DNA of 34,206 nucleotides from positions 1 to 34,206 of the forward strand of contig DATDEH010000113.1 in NCBI GenBank assembly GCA_036523395.1, written 5' to 3'. Below the pieces are notes generated by a model. That model had not been told where the DNA came from and made no database searches. It saw only the letters and a program-made list of their open reading frames with translations. Each line of letters opens with the position of its first letter. Position 1 is the stretch's first letter. The position numbers and the translations under genes were made by a program. Below are positions 1 to 7,025 of the stretch, in pieces. Origin of the DNA: Candidatus Limnocylindria bacterium. Lineage in GTDB: Bacteria; Chloroflexota; Limnocylindria; P2-11E.

Positions 1-11
1 CGAGAAGCCAA

Positions 12-740
12 GTGGCGATCGTCCGTCCACCCCTACCACCTAGCATCGCGAGCGTGAAGACGGTCCTCGTCGTCGACGACGAACCGAAGATCGTCGAGCT
101 CGCAAGGGACTACCTCGAGCACGCGGGATTTGCGGTCGTGAGCGCCTCCGATGGGACGGCGGCGCTCGCGACCGCTCGGGCGTCGCGGCCAGATCTCGTC
201 GTGCTCGACCTGGGATTACCTGAGCTCGACGGACTCGACGTGGCTCGGGCGCTCCGCCGCGATTCCACCGTGCCGATCGTCATGCTCACCGGCCGCGGCG
301 ACGAGGCCGACAAGATCGCCGGGCTCGAGATCGGCGCCGACGACTACGTCACCAAGCCATTCAGCCCGAAGGAGCTCGTCGCGCGCATCCGCGCGGTGCT
401 CCGACGCACGGAGCGGCCACCCGATTCCGGCGATGTGGTCCGCGCCGGCGATGTCACGCTCGACGTGCCGCGCATGCGCGTTCGCGTCGGCGAACGTTCG
501 GTCGAGCTCACGCCGACGGAGTTCCAGCTCCTCGCGGCGCTCGCGCGCGCCCCCGGTCGAATCTTCACGCGCTCCCAGCTCCTCGACGCTGTTCATGGGG
601 TCGCGTTCGAGTCCTATGAGCGAGCGATCGACGCGCACGTGAAGAACATCCGACGCAAGCTCGAGCCCGTTCCGAACGAGCCACGTTACCTGCTCACCGT
701 GTATGGCGTCGGCTACCGCTTCGCCGACGACGAGTCCTGA
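12..740 (+). CDS. OmpR-family DNA-binding response regulator
   Basis: Cytoplasmic transcription factor of a two-component system. The receiver domain (about residues 16-130) shows the acidic pair D22/D23, the phospho-acceptor D66 in VVLDLGLP, the switch T93 and the conserved K115 in TKPF. The C-terminal winged helix (about 145-240) ends in the family signature YLLTVYGVGYRF. At 242 residues it is the usual length plus a short N-terminal extension. Translation may start at GTG 12 or at GTG 54, which would begin directly at the receiver strand (VKTVLVVDDE); neither has a clear ribosome site, and the window begins just upstream. It overlaps the following kinase gene by one base (TGATG), so the two are almost certainly co-transcribed and partners. 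The target genes and signal cannot be told from sequence. Confidence 0.95.
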   Translation: MAIVRPPLPPSIASVKTVLVVDDEPKIVELARDYLEHAGFAVVSASDGTAALATARASRPDLVVLDLGLPELDGLDVARALRRDSTVPIVMLTGRGDEADKIAGLEIGADDYVTKPFSPKELVARIRAVLRRTERPPDSGDVVRAGDVTLDVPRMRVRVGERSVELTPTEFQLLAALARAPGRIFTRSQLLDAVHGVAFESYERAIDAHVKNIRRKLEPVPNEPRYLLTVYGVGYRFADDES

Positions 741-1867
741 TGCGACCGCCGGACGGCCGCGGCTGGCGCGGGGGTGTGTGGACCGGTGGCGCGCGTCCGT
801 TGTGGTGGCCTGAGAACGAACCGTTCCCGCCCAGCCGCGATGCGTGGCGCCGCGCGGGACAGCGGCACCCGCCCCGCCGCTACGCGCCAATGTTCTGCGC
901 CGCGTTCCTGATCTTCGTGCTCGTGGTCGCGGCGTTCATCACGCTCCTCGTCAACGCGTTCAGCGCCGCGACATCAGGCGGCGGTCTTGCGGCCTTCGCC
1001 CCGCTCGCGATCCTCTTCGCCGTCGTCTTCGCGATCGGCGCCGGGACGGTCGGCCGTTTCGCCCGACCGGTTGCCGACCTCGTCGACGCCGCCGAGCGGA
1101 TCGAGGCCGGCGACTATGCGGTGCGGGTCCGTGCGCGCGGGCCGCGCACGCTGCGCTCGCTCGCCACGGCCTTCAACTCGATGTCCGAGCGTCTCGAGAG
1201 CAGCGAACGTGAACGCCGCCGACTCCTGGCCGACGTGACGCACGAGCTCCGCACGCCACTCACCGTCATGCAGGGAAACCTCGAGGCGCTGCTCGACGGC
1301 GTCTACCCGGCTGACAAGAGTCACCTTGAGCCAATCCTCGACGAGACCCGCGTGCTCTCGCGGCTCGTCGACGATCTGCGCACGCTGTCGATGGCGGAGG
1401 CCGGTGCGCTCGCGCTGCATCGCGAGACGACCAACATCAGCGAGCTCGCTCTCGACTCGGTCGCGTCCTTTCAGACGCAGGCGGACAGTGCGGGCATCGC
1501 CCTGACTGCCGAGACCGACGGCACGCTCCCGCAGATCGACGTGGATCCGGTGCGAATCCGCGAAGTGCTCACGAACCTGCTGTCGAACGCACTGCGGTTC
1601 ACGCCGCGCGGCGGGACCGTTCGCGTCACGAGCTCTGTGTCCGACGGGCGCCTGCTGGTGTCTGTGCGCGACAGCGGCCCCGGCATCGCGCCGGACGTGT
1701 TGCCCCATGTGTTCGACCGGTTCTACAAGTCGCCCGAGTCGCGCGGCGCGGGTCTGGGGCTCGCGATCGCCAAGAGCCTGGTCGTGGCACACGGTGGCGA
1801 GATCGAGGCACTCAGCACCCTCGGTCAGGGGACCGAGATGCGCGTCATGCTCCCGCTCGCGGAGTAG
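740..1867 (+). CDS. Membrane histidine kinase, HAMP-HisKA-HATPase
   Basis: Sensor kinase partnered with the preceding response regulator; its ATG overlaps the regulator stop. In order: a proline- and arginine-rich cytoplasmic N-terminus (1-50), two membrane helices (about 51-74 and 83-107) with almost no extracellular loop, a HAMP linker (about 108-158), the HisKA dimerisation helix with the phospho-accepting H168 in DVTHELRTPL, then the ATPase domain with N box NLLSNALRFTP, G1 box DSGPGI and G2 box GAGLGLAIAKS. At 375 residues it is compact. The near absence of a periplasmic sensor loop suggests it senses the membrane or receives a signal from another protein, as in intramembrane-sensing kinases; this is an inference. 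Its 3' end overlaps the tail of the convergent DUF5655 gene by 23 bases. Confidence 0.95.
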   Translation: MRPPDGRGWRGGVWTGGARPLWWPENEPFPPSRDAWRRAGQRHPPRRYAPMFCAAFLIFVLVVAAFITLLVNAFSAATSGGGLAAFAPLAILFAVVFAIGAGTVGRFARPVADLVDAAERIEAGDYAVRVRARGPRTLRSLATAFNSMSERLESSERERRRLLADVTHELRTPLTVMQGNLEALLDGVYPADKSHLEPILDETRVLSRLVDDLRTLSMAEAGALALHRETTNISELALDSVASFQTQADSAGIALTAETDGTLPQIDVDPVRIREVLTNLLSNALRFTPRGGTVRVTSSVSDGRLLVSVRDSGPGIAPDVLPHVFDRFYKSPESRGAGLGLAIAKSLVVAHGGEIEALSTLGQGTEMRVMLPLAE

Positions 1868-2341
1868 CGGGCCGCGCGCGGGGTGAGGCGGCGTCCCGAG
1901 CGCCGACCTTGTACGCCTCGCGCATCAGCTTCACGAGCTCGGCGTCGATGTCCTCTTCGTCGGTGAGGCGGAAGTGGAGGATCCGGCCGAGCACGCCGTA
2001 GTCGTCGACCTTGCGCACCGCGGATGGGTCTGCCGCCCGCCTTTGAGCCACAGCGTGAGGTCCACCCACCGCTCGCGCGGCGTTACGCCGATCGAACGCG
2101 CTCGCACTTGGAACACGATCGCGCGTCCTTGCGGATCGACCGTGACCGGCCCGATCTGACGGACGATGTCGTGGAGATGGCGATAGAGGCCAACGACGTG
2201 CGGCGGCTTTCCCTCGAGATGCGACGCGACGGTCATCCGGCGCAGGAGTGCGACATGTTGCGCGTGACGAAGGTGCGCCCGCAGCGCGGGCAGCGCCACA
2301 GCGGGCGTTTCTTCGTCGCTGCTATGGCGCCTTACCTCCAT
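1845..2341 (-). pseudogene. DUF5655-like protein interrupted by a frameshift
   Basis: Two adjacent minus-strand frames together spell one protein. The first (from 2341) ends its recognisable part at RERWVDLTLWLK; the second resumes at VRKVDDYGVLGRILHFRLTDE and stops at 1845. Together they match my memory of the DUF5655 domain, a conserved domain of unknown function of roughly 110 residues. The break lies at a run of three A in the coding strand (plus-strand ttt 2042-2044): one extra A there would join the frames as LKRRAADPSAVRKVDDYG. It could be a true inactivating mutation, a base missed in sequencing or, less likely, a -1 ribosomal slip. The start overlaps the end of the upstream aldehyde dehydrogenase gene by 20 bases, so the two look like one transcription unit. 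An alternative start is ATG at 2236. Confidence 0.65.
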
Positions 2342-3824
2342 CGGTGTCGATCTGCGCGCGCTGGAGCTTGCCCGAGTAGTCGACGTAGATCGACTTCCAC
2401 TCGGAGTACACGTCGAGCGCTGCGCGTCCGGCCTCGCGGTGTCCGTTCCCGGTGGACTTCACCCCGCCGAAGGGCAGCTGGATCTCCGCGCCGATCGTCC
2501 CGGCGTTGATGTAGACGAGCCCGGTCTCCGCGTCGCGCATGAAGCGGAAGGCGTTGTTGACGTTGCGCGTGTACACGGATGACGAGAGGCCGTACTTGGT
2601 GTTGTTCAGGACCTTGATGGCCTCGTCGATGCTGCTCACCTCGATGACCGACGTCACCGGGCCGAAGATCTCCTCCTGCGCGACGCGCATATTGGGCTTC
2701 ACGTCCACCAGGACCGTCGGCTCGTGGAAGAACCCCTTCGCGAGCGCGCCCTCGGTCGGGATGCGACCGCCAGCCGCGATCGTCGCGCCTTCCTTCTCGG
2801 CGATCGGCATGTAGCTCGCGACCTTCTCCTGAGCCGCTTTCGAGACGACCGGGCCGAGGTCCGTGCCCGACTCGAGGCCGTGGCCCATCTTCATCTTCTT
2901 GGCCCGACCCACGAGCTTGTCGATCAGGTCGTTCGCGATGCCGCGGTGCGCGATGACCCGCGACGCAGCCGTACAACGCTGCCCGGACGTGCCGAACGCC
3001 GACCAGACGATGCCGTCGAGCGAGAGGTCGACGTCGGCGTCGTCGAGCACGACGATCGCGTTCTTGCCGCCGAGCTCGCACGACACGCGCTTGAGAAGGC
3101 GTCCGGCGATCTCGCTGAGATGCGCACCGGTGTCGCTCGACCCCGTGAACGAGATCAGGTCGACGCTCGGGTGCTGCACGATGTGATCGCCGAGCGCGCC
3201 ACCCGGCCCAAGCACGAGGTTGAGCACGCCCTTCGGGAGCCCGGCTTCCTCGAGGATCTCGACCAGGCGCACCGCGAGCATCGGCGTGGACGAAGCGGGC
3301 TTGAAGACGATGGTGTTCCCAAGTACGAGCGCGGGCATGATCTTCCAGGTCGGGATCGCGAACGGGAAGTTCCAGGGTGTGATCGCCGCGACCACGCCGT
3401 GGGGTTGCCGGATGCTCATCGCCCATTTGTTGGGCAATTCCGCAGGCACGACGTCGCCGAACTGGCGGCGGCCCTCGCCGGCGATGTAATAGGTCATGTC
3501 GATGCCCTCTTGGACATCGCCCTTGGATTCCTGAAGGACTTTGCCCATCTCGAGCGTCATTTCGCGTGCGAGGTCGTCCTTTCGCCGGAGCATGATCTCG
3601 GCGGCCCGGTAGAGGATCTCGCCGCGCTTCGGCGCGGGGTAGAGCCGCCAGCTGTCGTACGCGCGTCGCGCGGCGTCGACCGCCTTGTCGACGTCGGCCG
3701 TCGTTGATTTCGTGGCCGTGGCGATGATGTCGCCGTTCGCCGGGTCGGAGTCTTCGAAGGCGTCGCCCGAGACCGAGTCCACCCAGCGGCCGTCGATGTA
3801 GTTCTTCAGATGTGTCGTGGCCAT
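2322..3824 (-). CDS. NAD(P)-dependent aldehyde dehydrogenase
   Basis: ALDH-superfamily enzyme that oxidises an aldehyde to the acid using NAD(P)+. At 500 residues it is full length. Visible catalytic residues are N152 in TPWNFP, K175 of the cofactor site in VFKPAS, the general base E250 in CELGGKN and the nucleophile C284 in GQRCTAASR. The C-terminal stretch GAEIQLPFGGVKSTGNGHRE followed by LDVYSEWKSIYVDYSG resembles alpha-ketoglutarate semialdehyde and piperideine-6-carboxylate dehydrogenases, so a semialdehyde is the likeliest substrate class, but I cannot fix it. The ATG is preceded by GGGGAG about five bases upstream, a good ribosome site. The DUF5655 gene follows with a 20-base overlap; a 40-residue membrane protein gene lies just upstream on the same strand. 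Confidence 0.93.
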   Translation of the reverse strand: MATTHLKNYIDGRWVDSVSGDAFEDSDPANGDIIATATKSTTADVDKAVDAARRAYDSWRLYPAPKRGEILYRAAEIMLRRKDDLAREMTLEMGKVLQESKGDVQEGIDMTYYIAGEGRRQFGDVVPAELPNKWAMSIRQPHGVVAAITPWNFPFAIPTWKIMPALVLGNTIVFKPASSTPMLAVRLVEILEEAGLPKGVLNLVLGPGGALGDHIVQHPSVDLISFTGSSDTGAHLSEIAGRLLKRVSCELGGKNAIVVLDDADVDLSLDGIVWSAFGTSGQRCTAASRVIAHRGIANDLIDKLVGRAKKMKMGHGLESGTDLGPVVSKAAQEKVASYMPIAEKEGATIAAGGRIPTEGALAKGFFHEPTVLVDVKPNMRVAQEEIFGPVTSVIEVSSIDEAIKVLNNTKYGLSSSVYTRNVNNAFRFMRDAETGLVYINAGTIGAEIQLPFGGVKSTGNGHREAGRAALDVYSEWKSIYVDYSGKLQRAQIDTDGGKAP

Positions 3825-3860
3825 GGCACTCCCCTTACTGCGTCGCGCGCGATCGGCGGG

Positions 3861-3983
3861 CTAGAAGCTGGCTCCGTAGAACAACCAGATGGTCAGGCCG
3901 CCGACAAAGATGATCCCGAGGAAGATGAGGATGAAAGCGATGTTCGCCTGCCGTTCAGGGTCATCGCTCGAAAAGAAGCTCAC
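3861..3983 (-). CDS. Small single-helix membrane protein, 40 residues
   Basis: Short open frame starting at GTG 3983 and ending at TAG 3861. It begins with a polar head (SFFSSDDPERQAN), continues with one strongly hydrophobic helix (about residues 15-37, IAFILIFLGIIFVGGLTIWL) and ends FYGASF. No cysteine, signal-peptidase site or known domain is visible. There is no Shine-Dalgarno; instead a good -10-like hexamer CATAAT lies eight bases before the GTG, as expected for a leaderless transcript. It precedes the aldehyde dehydrogenase gene by 36 bases on the same strand. The clean polar-head/helix layout and codon pattern support a real gene, but I do not recognise a family; similar small proteins often attach to larger membrane complexes. 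Confidence 0.6.
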   Translation of the reverse strand: MSFFSSDDPERQANIAFILIFLGIIFVGGLTIWLFYGASF

Positions 3984-3994
3984 AACGCGCGATT

Positions 3995-4444
3995 ATGCGG
4001 TCGCTGATGTGGCCGCGTCTCGCGCGCACTGCCGCGAACGAACAGGTCTTCCGAGGCTTCGATCCGGAACTGACCCGACTCTCGCCCGGCCGTGATCCGT
4101 ACATGGAGATGGGGAGCCACCCGGACGTTGTGGAGCGCGTGATGGATCAGCTCGGTGCCGCGCTACCGGTCGACTGTCGGTTCCTCGCCGACGGCCGCGC
4201 GGTGCTGGCGCATCCAGCAACTGGACGGATCCTCGCGATGCCGTACGGCACGGCCTACGCACTCTGGCTGCCTGAGGACGCGTGCGTGGAAGCCAAGCGA
4301 TCCGGCCTGCTTTCCACACGCCGCTGGAGCAACGGCATATTGACCGATCTCGAACGCCAGATCGGACCCGGTTGGCTCTTCGGGGCGTGGCACGCGGACG
4401 AGGAACGCTGGCTTCGCGCAGCGTACGACGCGTTCAACTCATAG
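3995..4444 (+). CDS. Hypothetical protein, 149 residues
   Basis: I do not recognise this protein. It is soluble, with no signal peptide or membrane helix. The middle and end look structured: PVDCRFLADGRAVLAHPATGRILAM, then a tryptophan-rich C-terminus with NGILTDLERQIGPGWLFGAWHADEERWL. The first 35 residues are less convincing, so translation could begin at ATG 4010 or at ATG 4103 (MEMGSHPDVVERV). It is divergent from the 40-residue membrane protein gene, with 11 bases between the starts, and convergent with the HNH-like gene, whose stop lies 18 bases beyond. Codon use is like its neighbours. Confidence 0.6.
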   Translation: MRSLMWPRLARTAANEQVFRGFDPELTRLSPGRDPYMEMGSHPDVVERVMDQLGAALPVDCRFLADGRAVLAHPATGRILAMPYGTAYALWLPEDACVEAKRSGLLSTRRWSNGILTDLERQIGPGWLFGAWHADEERWLRAAYDAFNS

Positions 4445-4462
4445 CGGCGTCGCGGAGGGGAG

Positions 4463-5137
4463 TCAGGATCCCTCGCCTGTCAGATCGGACAGTCGGTTCA
4501 CGACCGGCAACGTCGTCCAACGCAGGATGTGTGATTGGATCGGCCACAGCGTCGTTGCCGGGGTCACCGACGACCGTCGCGTGACGATCGCGACCAGGTC
4601 GTCGACCTGCACGGCGACGCTGGTCAACTGCGCAACAGGACCGTTCGCGTTGGACGCGGCGTATTCGAGTCCGACATCCAGCGGCTGCCGCTTGCGACGG
4701 ACGCGCGCGATACCGACGCGGATCCCGCTCGGCATCGCGTCGGTCAGCTCCGGCCAGTGCTCCTCGGGCACCAGCTCTTGGCCGGTCGCGTGAGCCACCA
4801 GCGTCGCGGTCTTGGCGAACCAGCGGCTGAGCGTTCGACGCGTCGGCTCAGCCACGTGCTCGGGGCGCGATTTGGCGAAGACAGCCTGACGAAAGCTGAC
4901 TTCCAAGGTGCTCATCCACCCGGCATTGCACGTCCCACAGACGCTCGTGACGAGTCGGGCGATCCGCGCGTCCGCTACAGCGTCGGCCGGCCCGTTCGCG
5001 GCGTGCGTCGCGCGCCATGCACGCAGTCGTTCCACCAGCCAGCGGGCGAACACGTGTTCACGCGTGAGCGCGACACCTTCCCGTAGACAGAACCTGCAAC
5101 GGCCGCGCGGCATCGGCAATCCAGACCGTGCGGTCAT
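4463..5137 (-). CDS. HNH-like zinc-binding protein
   Basis: Protein of 224 residues whose N-terminus carries a treble-clef type motif: C14-x2-C17, then TREHVFARWL with H28, then C67-x2-C70-N71 in VCGTCNAGW. This CxxC...EH...CxxCN layout is typical of HNH-endonuclease-fold proteins in which four cysteines hold zinc and the EH pair sits in the nuclease beta-beta-alpha unit. The C-terminal 140 residues have no feature I recognise. DNA cleavage is therefore possible but unproven; many such stand-alone chromosomal genes have no known role. The ATG has no Shine-Dalgarno but is preceded at six bases by TAGCCT, a -10-like box. The gene is convergent with the unknown protein at 3995-4444. Confidence 0.65.
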   Translation of the reverse strand: MTARSGLPMPRGRCRFCLREGVALTREHVFARWLVERLRAWRATHAANGPADAVADARIARLVTSVCGTCNAGWMSTLEVSFRQAVFAKSRPEHVAEPTRRTLSRWFAKTATLVAHATGQELVPEEHWPELTDAMPSGIRVGIARVRRKRQPLDVGLEYAASNANGPVAQLTSVAVQVDDLVAIVTRRSSVTPATTLWPIQSHILRWTTLPVVNRLSDLTGEGS

Positions 5138-5143
5138 CGCTTT

Positions 5144-5149
5144 AGGCTA
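5144..5149 (-). promoter_or_regulatory. -10 box of a likely leaderless promoter (HNH-like gene)
   Basis: On the minus strand the hexamer TAGCCT is followed by six bases and then the ATG at 5137, which would place transcription start on or next to the start codon. No Shine-Dalgarno is present. I see no good -35 hexamer at 16-18 bases. Confidence 0.35.
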
Positions 5150-5183
5150 CCGGGGGCGTGTTCATCAACGTGAGCGCGATGTG

Positions 5184-5470
5184 ATGGCGGTGTCGGCGCA
5201 GACCTACGCGCGAATCGCGGGAGTCCTTTTCCTGATCTCGGCCGTAGCCGGTGGCTTCGGTGAGTTCTTCGTCCCGCTCCAGCTGATCGTCTCGAACGAC
5301 GCGACGGCGACCGCGAACAACATCATGTCGTCTCGGCGGCCTCGGATTCGTGATCAGGAGCTTCGTGTTGGTCCTGGCGCCGACATACGCGTCCTTGGGC
5401 CTGCTTCTGCCTACGGCCGTCGCGGGCCTCGCACTGACCGTGTGGTCGTGAAGGGCGTCGATTGGCCCCG
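5184..5470 (+). pseudogene. DUF4386 membrane protein remnant with internal deletion
   Basis: The first 47 residues (SAQTYARIAGVLFLISAVAG through NDATATANNIMSS) look like the N-terminus of a DUF4386 integral membrane protein. Immediately after, in the +2 frame, comes LGGLGFVIRSFVLVLAPTYA and LLLPTAVAGLALTVW, which look like the last two helices of the same family. A third piece, VKGVDWPR, resembling the usual tail, is again one frame off beyond the TGA at 5449-5451. About half of the protein between the two pieces (roughly 100 residues or more, judged from family length) is missing near position 5330. A deletion plus at least two frame changes makes a functional product very unlikely. The remnant ends nine bases from tRNA-Ala. 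ATG 5184 and GTG 5181 are both possible ancestral starts. Confidence 0.7.
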
Positions 5471-5478
5471 TGATTCAG

Positions 5479-5551
5479 TGGAGCTGAGGGGAGTCGAACC
5501 CCTGACCTCTTGAGTGCGATTCAAGCGCTCTACCAACTGAGCTACAGCCCC
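5479..5551 (-). tRNA. tRNA-Ala (anticodon CGC)
   Basis: Cloverleaf read on the minus strand: acceptor GGGGCTG pairs with CAGCTCC, D arm GCTC/GAGC, anticodon stem CTTGA/TCAAG around a seven-base loop ATCGCAC giving anticodon CGC, and T arm AGGGG-TTCGACT-CCCCT. The acceptor stem has a G3-U70 wobble pair, the classical alanine identity element, and discriminator A73. CCA is not encoded and must be added after transcription. Loop position 32 is A and 38 is C, a slightly unusual pairing. The first seven bases are also one end of a long palindrome (5545-5579). Confidence 0.93.
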
Positions 5552-5579
5552 GGAAGCGGCTGCGCCGCTTCCGGGGCTG
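5545..5579. repeat. 15-5-15 perfect inverted repeat overlapping tRNA 5' end
   Basis: Arms CAGCCCCGGAAGCGG and CCGCTTCCGGGGCTG flank the five-base loop CTGCG. One arm contains the complete 5' acceptor strand of tRNA-Ala (5545-5551). In the precursor RNA the leader could pair with that strand and compete with the acceptor stem. It has no T-rich tail, so it is not an ordinary terminator. Confidence 0.9.
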
Positions 5580-5590
5580 CTTCCACTTGC

Positions 5591-5650
5591 CGAGCGAGCG
5601 AAGCGAACGAGTCCGTGTGGATGACACAGCCCCAGGTGGCGAAGCCACCT
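5591..5650. repeat. Intergenic GCGAGC-rich motif and 7-bp hairpin
   Basis: The intergenic stretch between tRNA-Ala and the cupin gene has a GCGAGC-rich motif (5591-5613, ending GCGAACGAGTC) and a perfect hairpin AGGTGGC-GAA-GCCACCT, arms 5634-5640 and 5644-5650. A similar motif, GCGACGAGCGAGTC, occurs between nuoJ and nuoK. They may belong to a family of short dispersed intergenic repeats. Confidence 0.5.
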
Positions 5651-5717
5651 CAATCGTACCCGAGCAGACACCCGACCACGAGTCGTAGAGTCTGCCCGTT
5701 CAGTCGGAGGGGCAGCC

Positions 5718-6083
5718 GTGAAGTTGGGAACGCATCACACCTGGGACAGCATCCCGAAAGAGCGCATGACCGCGCAGATCGAGCGCCGCTTCGTCCACGG
5801 CGAGCGTGCGATGGTGGCGCAGGTCTTCCTCAAGAAGGGCGCGATCGTGCAGACGCACACGCATGAGAGCGAGCAGATCACCTACATCCTCGAGGGCGCC
5901 CTGCGTCTGTGGCTCGGAACGAATGGCGAGCAGGAAGTGACCGTGCGCGCCGGCGAGATCCTGACGATCCCATCCAACGTCCCACATCGGGCGGAGGCGC
6001 TCGAGGACACGCTCGACGTGGATGTATTCAGCCCGCCGCGGCAAGACTGGATCAGCAAGACCGACGATTACCTGCGGCGCTGA
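5718..6083 (+). CDS. Cupin-domain protein
   Basis: Small single-domain cupin (121 residues), a beta-barrel fold that usually binds one metal ion. The first cupin motif is G41-A-I-V-Q-THTHESEQ with ligand candidates H47, H49 and E52 or Q53; the second motif PSNVPHRAEA supplies H90. The tail PPRQDWISKTDDYLRR is typical of stand-alone cupin_2 proteins with no assigned substrate. GTG 5718 is chosen because GGAGG lies seven bases upstream. It may be an isomerase, dioxygenase or sensor; the sequence does not say which. It is convergent with rsfS (stop codons 13 bases apart). Confidence 0.85.
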   Translation: MKLGTHHTWDSIPKERMTAQIERRFVHGERAMVAQVFLKKGAIVQTHTHESEQITYILEGALRLWLGTNGEQEVTVRAGEILTIPSNVPHRAEALEDTLDVDVFSPPRQDWISKTDDYLRR

Positions 6084-6096
6084 GGCGAAGCGTGGC

Positions 6097-6465
6097 TCAG
6101 GCGATCCGTAGCACCACGGGCGCGTCGCCCCAGAGCCGCTCGAGCCGGTACAGCTCGCGTTCCTCGGGAACGAAGATGTGCACGACAACGTCGCTCAGGT
6201 CGACAAGGATCCACCGCCCGCCCTCGTAACCCTCGATCCCGAACGGCTGCTGTCCCGCAGCCTTCGCCTTCTCCACGATCCCATCCGCGATCCCTTGCGC
6301 CTGCCGCTCGCCGCGCGCGCTGCAGATGACGAAGAGGTCCGCGATGGTGGATACCTCGGAGATGTTGAGCACGAGGATGTCCTCGGCCTTCTTGTCGCTC
6401 GCCGCTTCGACGACAAGGTCGGCGAGCGCTCGTGGGGGGAGCTCAGCGCGCGTGGATGCCGTCAC
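6097..6465 (-). CDS. rsfS: Ribosome silencing factor RsfS
   Basis: RsfS binds ribosomal protein L14 on the large subunit and blocks joining with the small subunit, lowering translation when nutrients are short. The whole 122-residue protein is the RsfS/Iojap domain: DLVVEAASDKKAEDILVLNI, STIADLFVICSARGERQAQ, GYEGGRWILVDLSDVVVHIF and the YRLERLWGDAP tail are all signature segments. The start GTG overlaps the nadD stop (GTGA), so translation is coupled to nadD. The obg-nadD-rsfS order is common in bacteria. Confidence 0.96.
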   Translation of the reverse strand: MTASTRAELPPRALADLVVEAASDKKAEDILVLNISEVSTIADLFVICSARGERQAQGIADGIVEKAKAAGQQPFGIEGYEGGRWILVDLSDVVVHIFVPEERELYRLERLWGDAPVVLRIA

Positions 6466-7025
6466 TTATAGAGACCGCGTTGTTTGATGTGCTCCCACAC
6501 TGCGTCCGGAACAAGGTAACGCAGGGACATGCCGCGAGCGGCCCTGGCGCGTAGCTCGCGCGAGCTGATATCGAGCCGTGGCGCGTCGAACGCACGTGCA
6601 TCGTGCATCGGGTCGGGTTCCGGGGCACCGGGCCGTGCTGCGACGAGGATCGTGGATAGCTCGCGGATGCGATCGGGCGCTCGCCAGCGAGCGAGATCCG
6701 CGAGCGCATCGCTCCCGAGGATCAGGAAGAGTTCGCCCTGCGAGCGGAGAGCATCGAGCGTGTCCACCGTATACGAGACGCCCTCACGATCGAGCTCGAC
6801 CCGCGACAGCGCGAAGCGAGGCTCGCCCGCGATCGCTGCCTCGAGCATCGTGACGCGGTCCGCCACGCTCGCGAGTGGGTCGCGGTCCTTGAGCGGCGAT
6901 CGGCGTACCGGCACGAACAACACGCGGTCGAGCGGGACCGATTCGAGCGCAGCGAGAGCGATCGCGAGATGCCCGACGTGCACCGGATCGAACGTGCCGC
7001 CGAAAACTCCGACGCGCGCAGTCAA
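6462..7025 (-). CDS. nadD: Nicotinate-nucleotide adenylyltransferase
   Basis: Makes deamido-NAD+ from nicotinate mononucleotide and ATP, the penultimate step of NAD synthesis. The nucleotidyltransferase motif GGTFDPVHVGHL is at the N-terminus, and ISSRELRARAARG near the end matches the second ATP-binding motif. I place the start at TTG 7025 because the protein then begins MTARVGVFGGTFDP, the normal family N-terminus, and the TTGA overlaps the obg stop codon; reading further upstream only adds a non-conserved Ala/Gly-rich stretch inside obg. Length 187 residues, as expected. It lies between obg and rsfS in one overlapping operon. Confidence 0.95.
   Translation of the reverse strand: MTARVGVFGGTFDPVHVGHLAIALAALESVPLDRVLFVPVRRSPLKDRDPLASVADRVTMLEAAIAGEPRFALSRVELDREGVSYTVDTLDALRSQGELFLILGSDALADLARWRAPDRIRELSTILVAARPGAPEPDPMHDARAFDAPRLDISSRELRARAARGMSLRYLVPDAVWEHIKQRGLYK

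Noticed and set aside
4908-5513. 201-codon plus-strand frame running through the HNH-like gene and the DUF4386 remnant
   Set aside because: Only the part from 5184 shows protein-like sequence; the rest is antisense to the HNH-like gene and the end runs into the tRNA.
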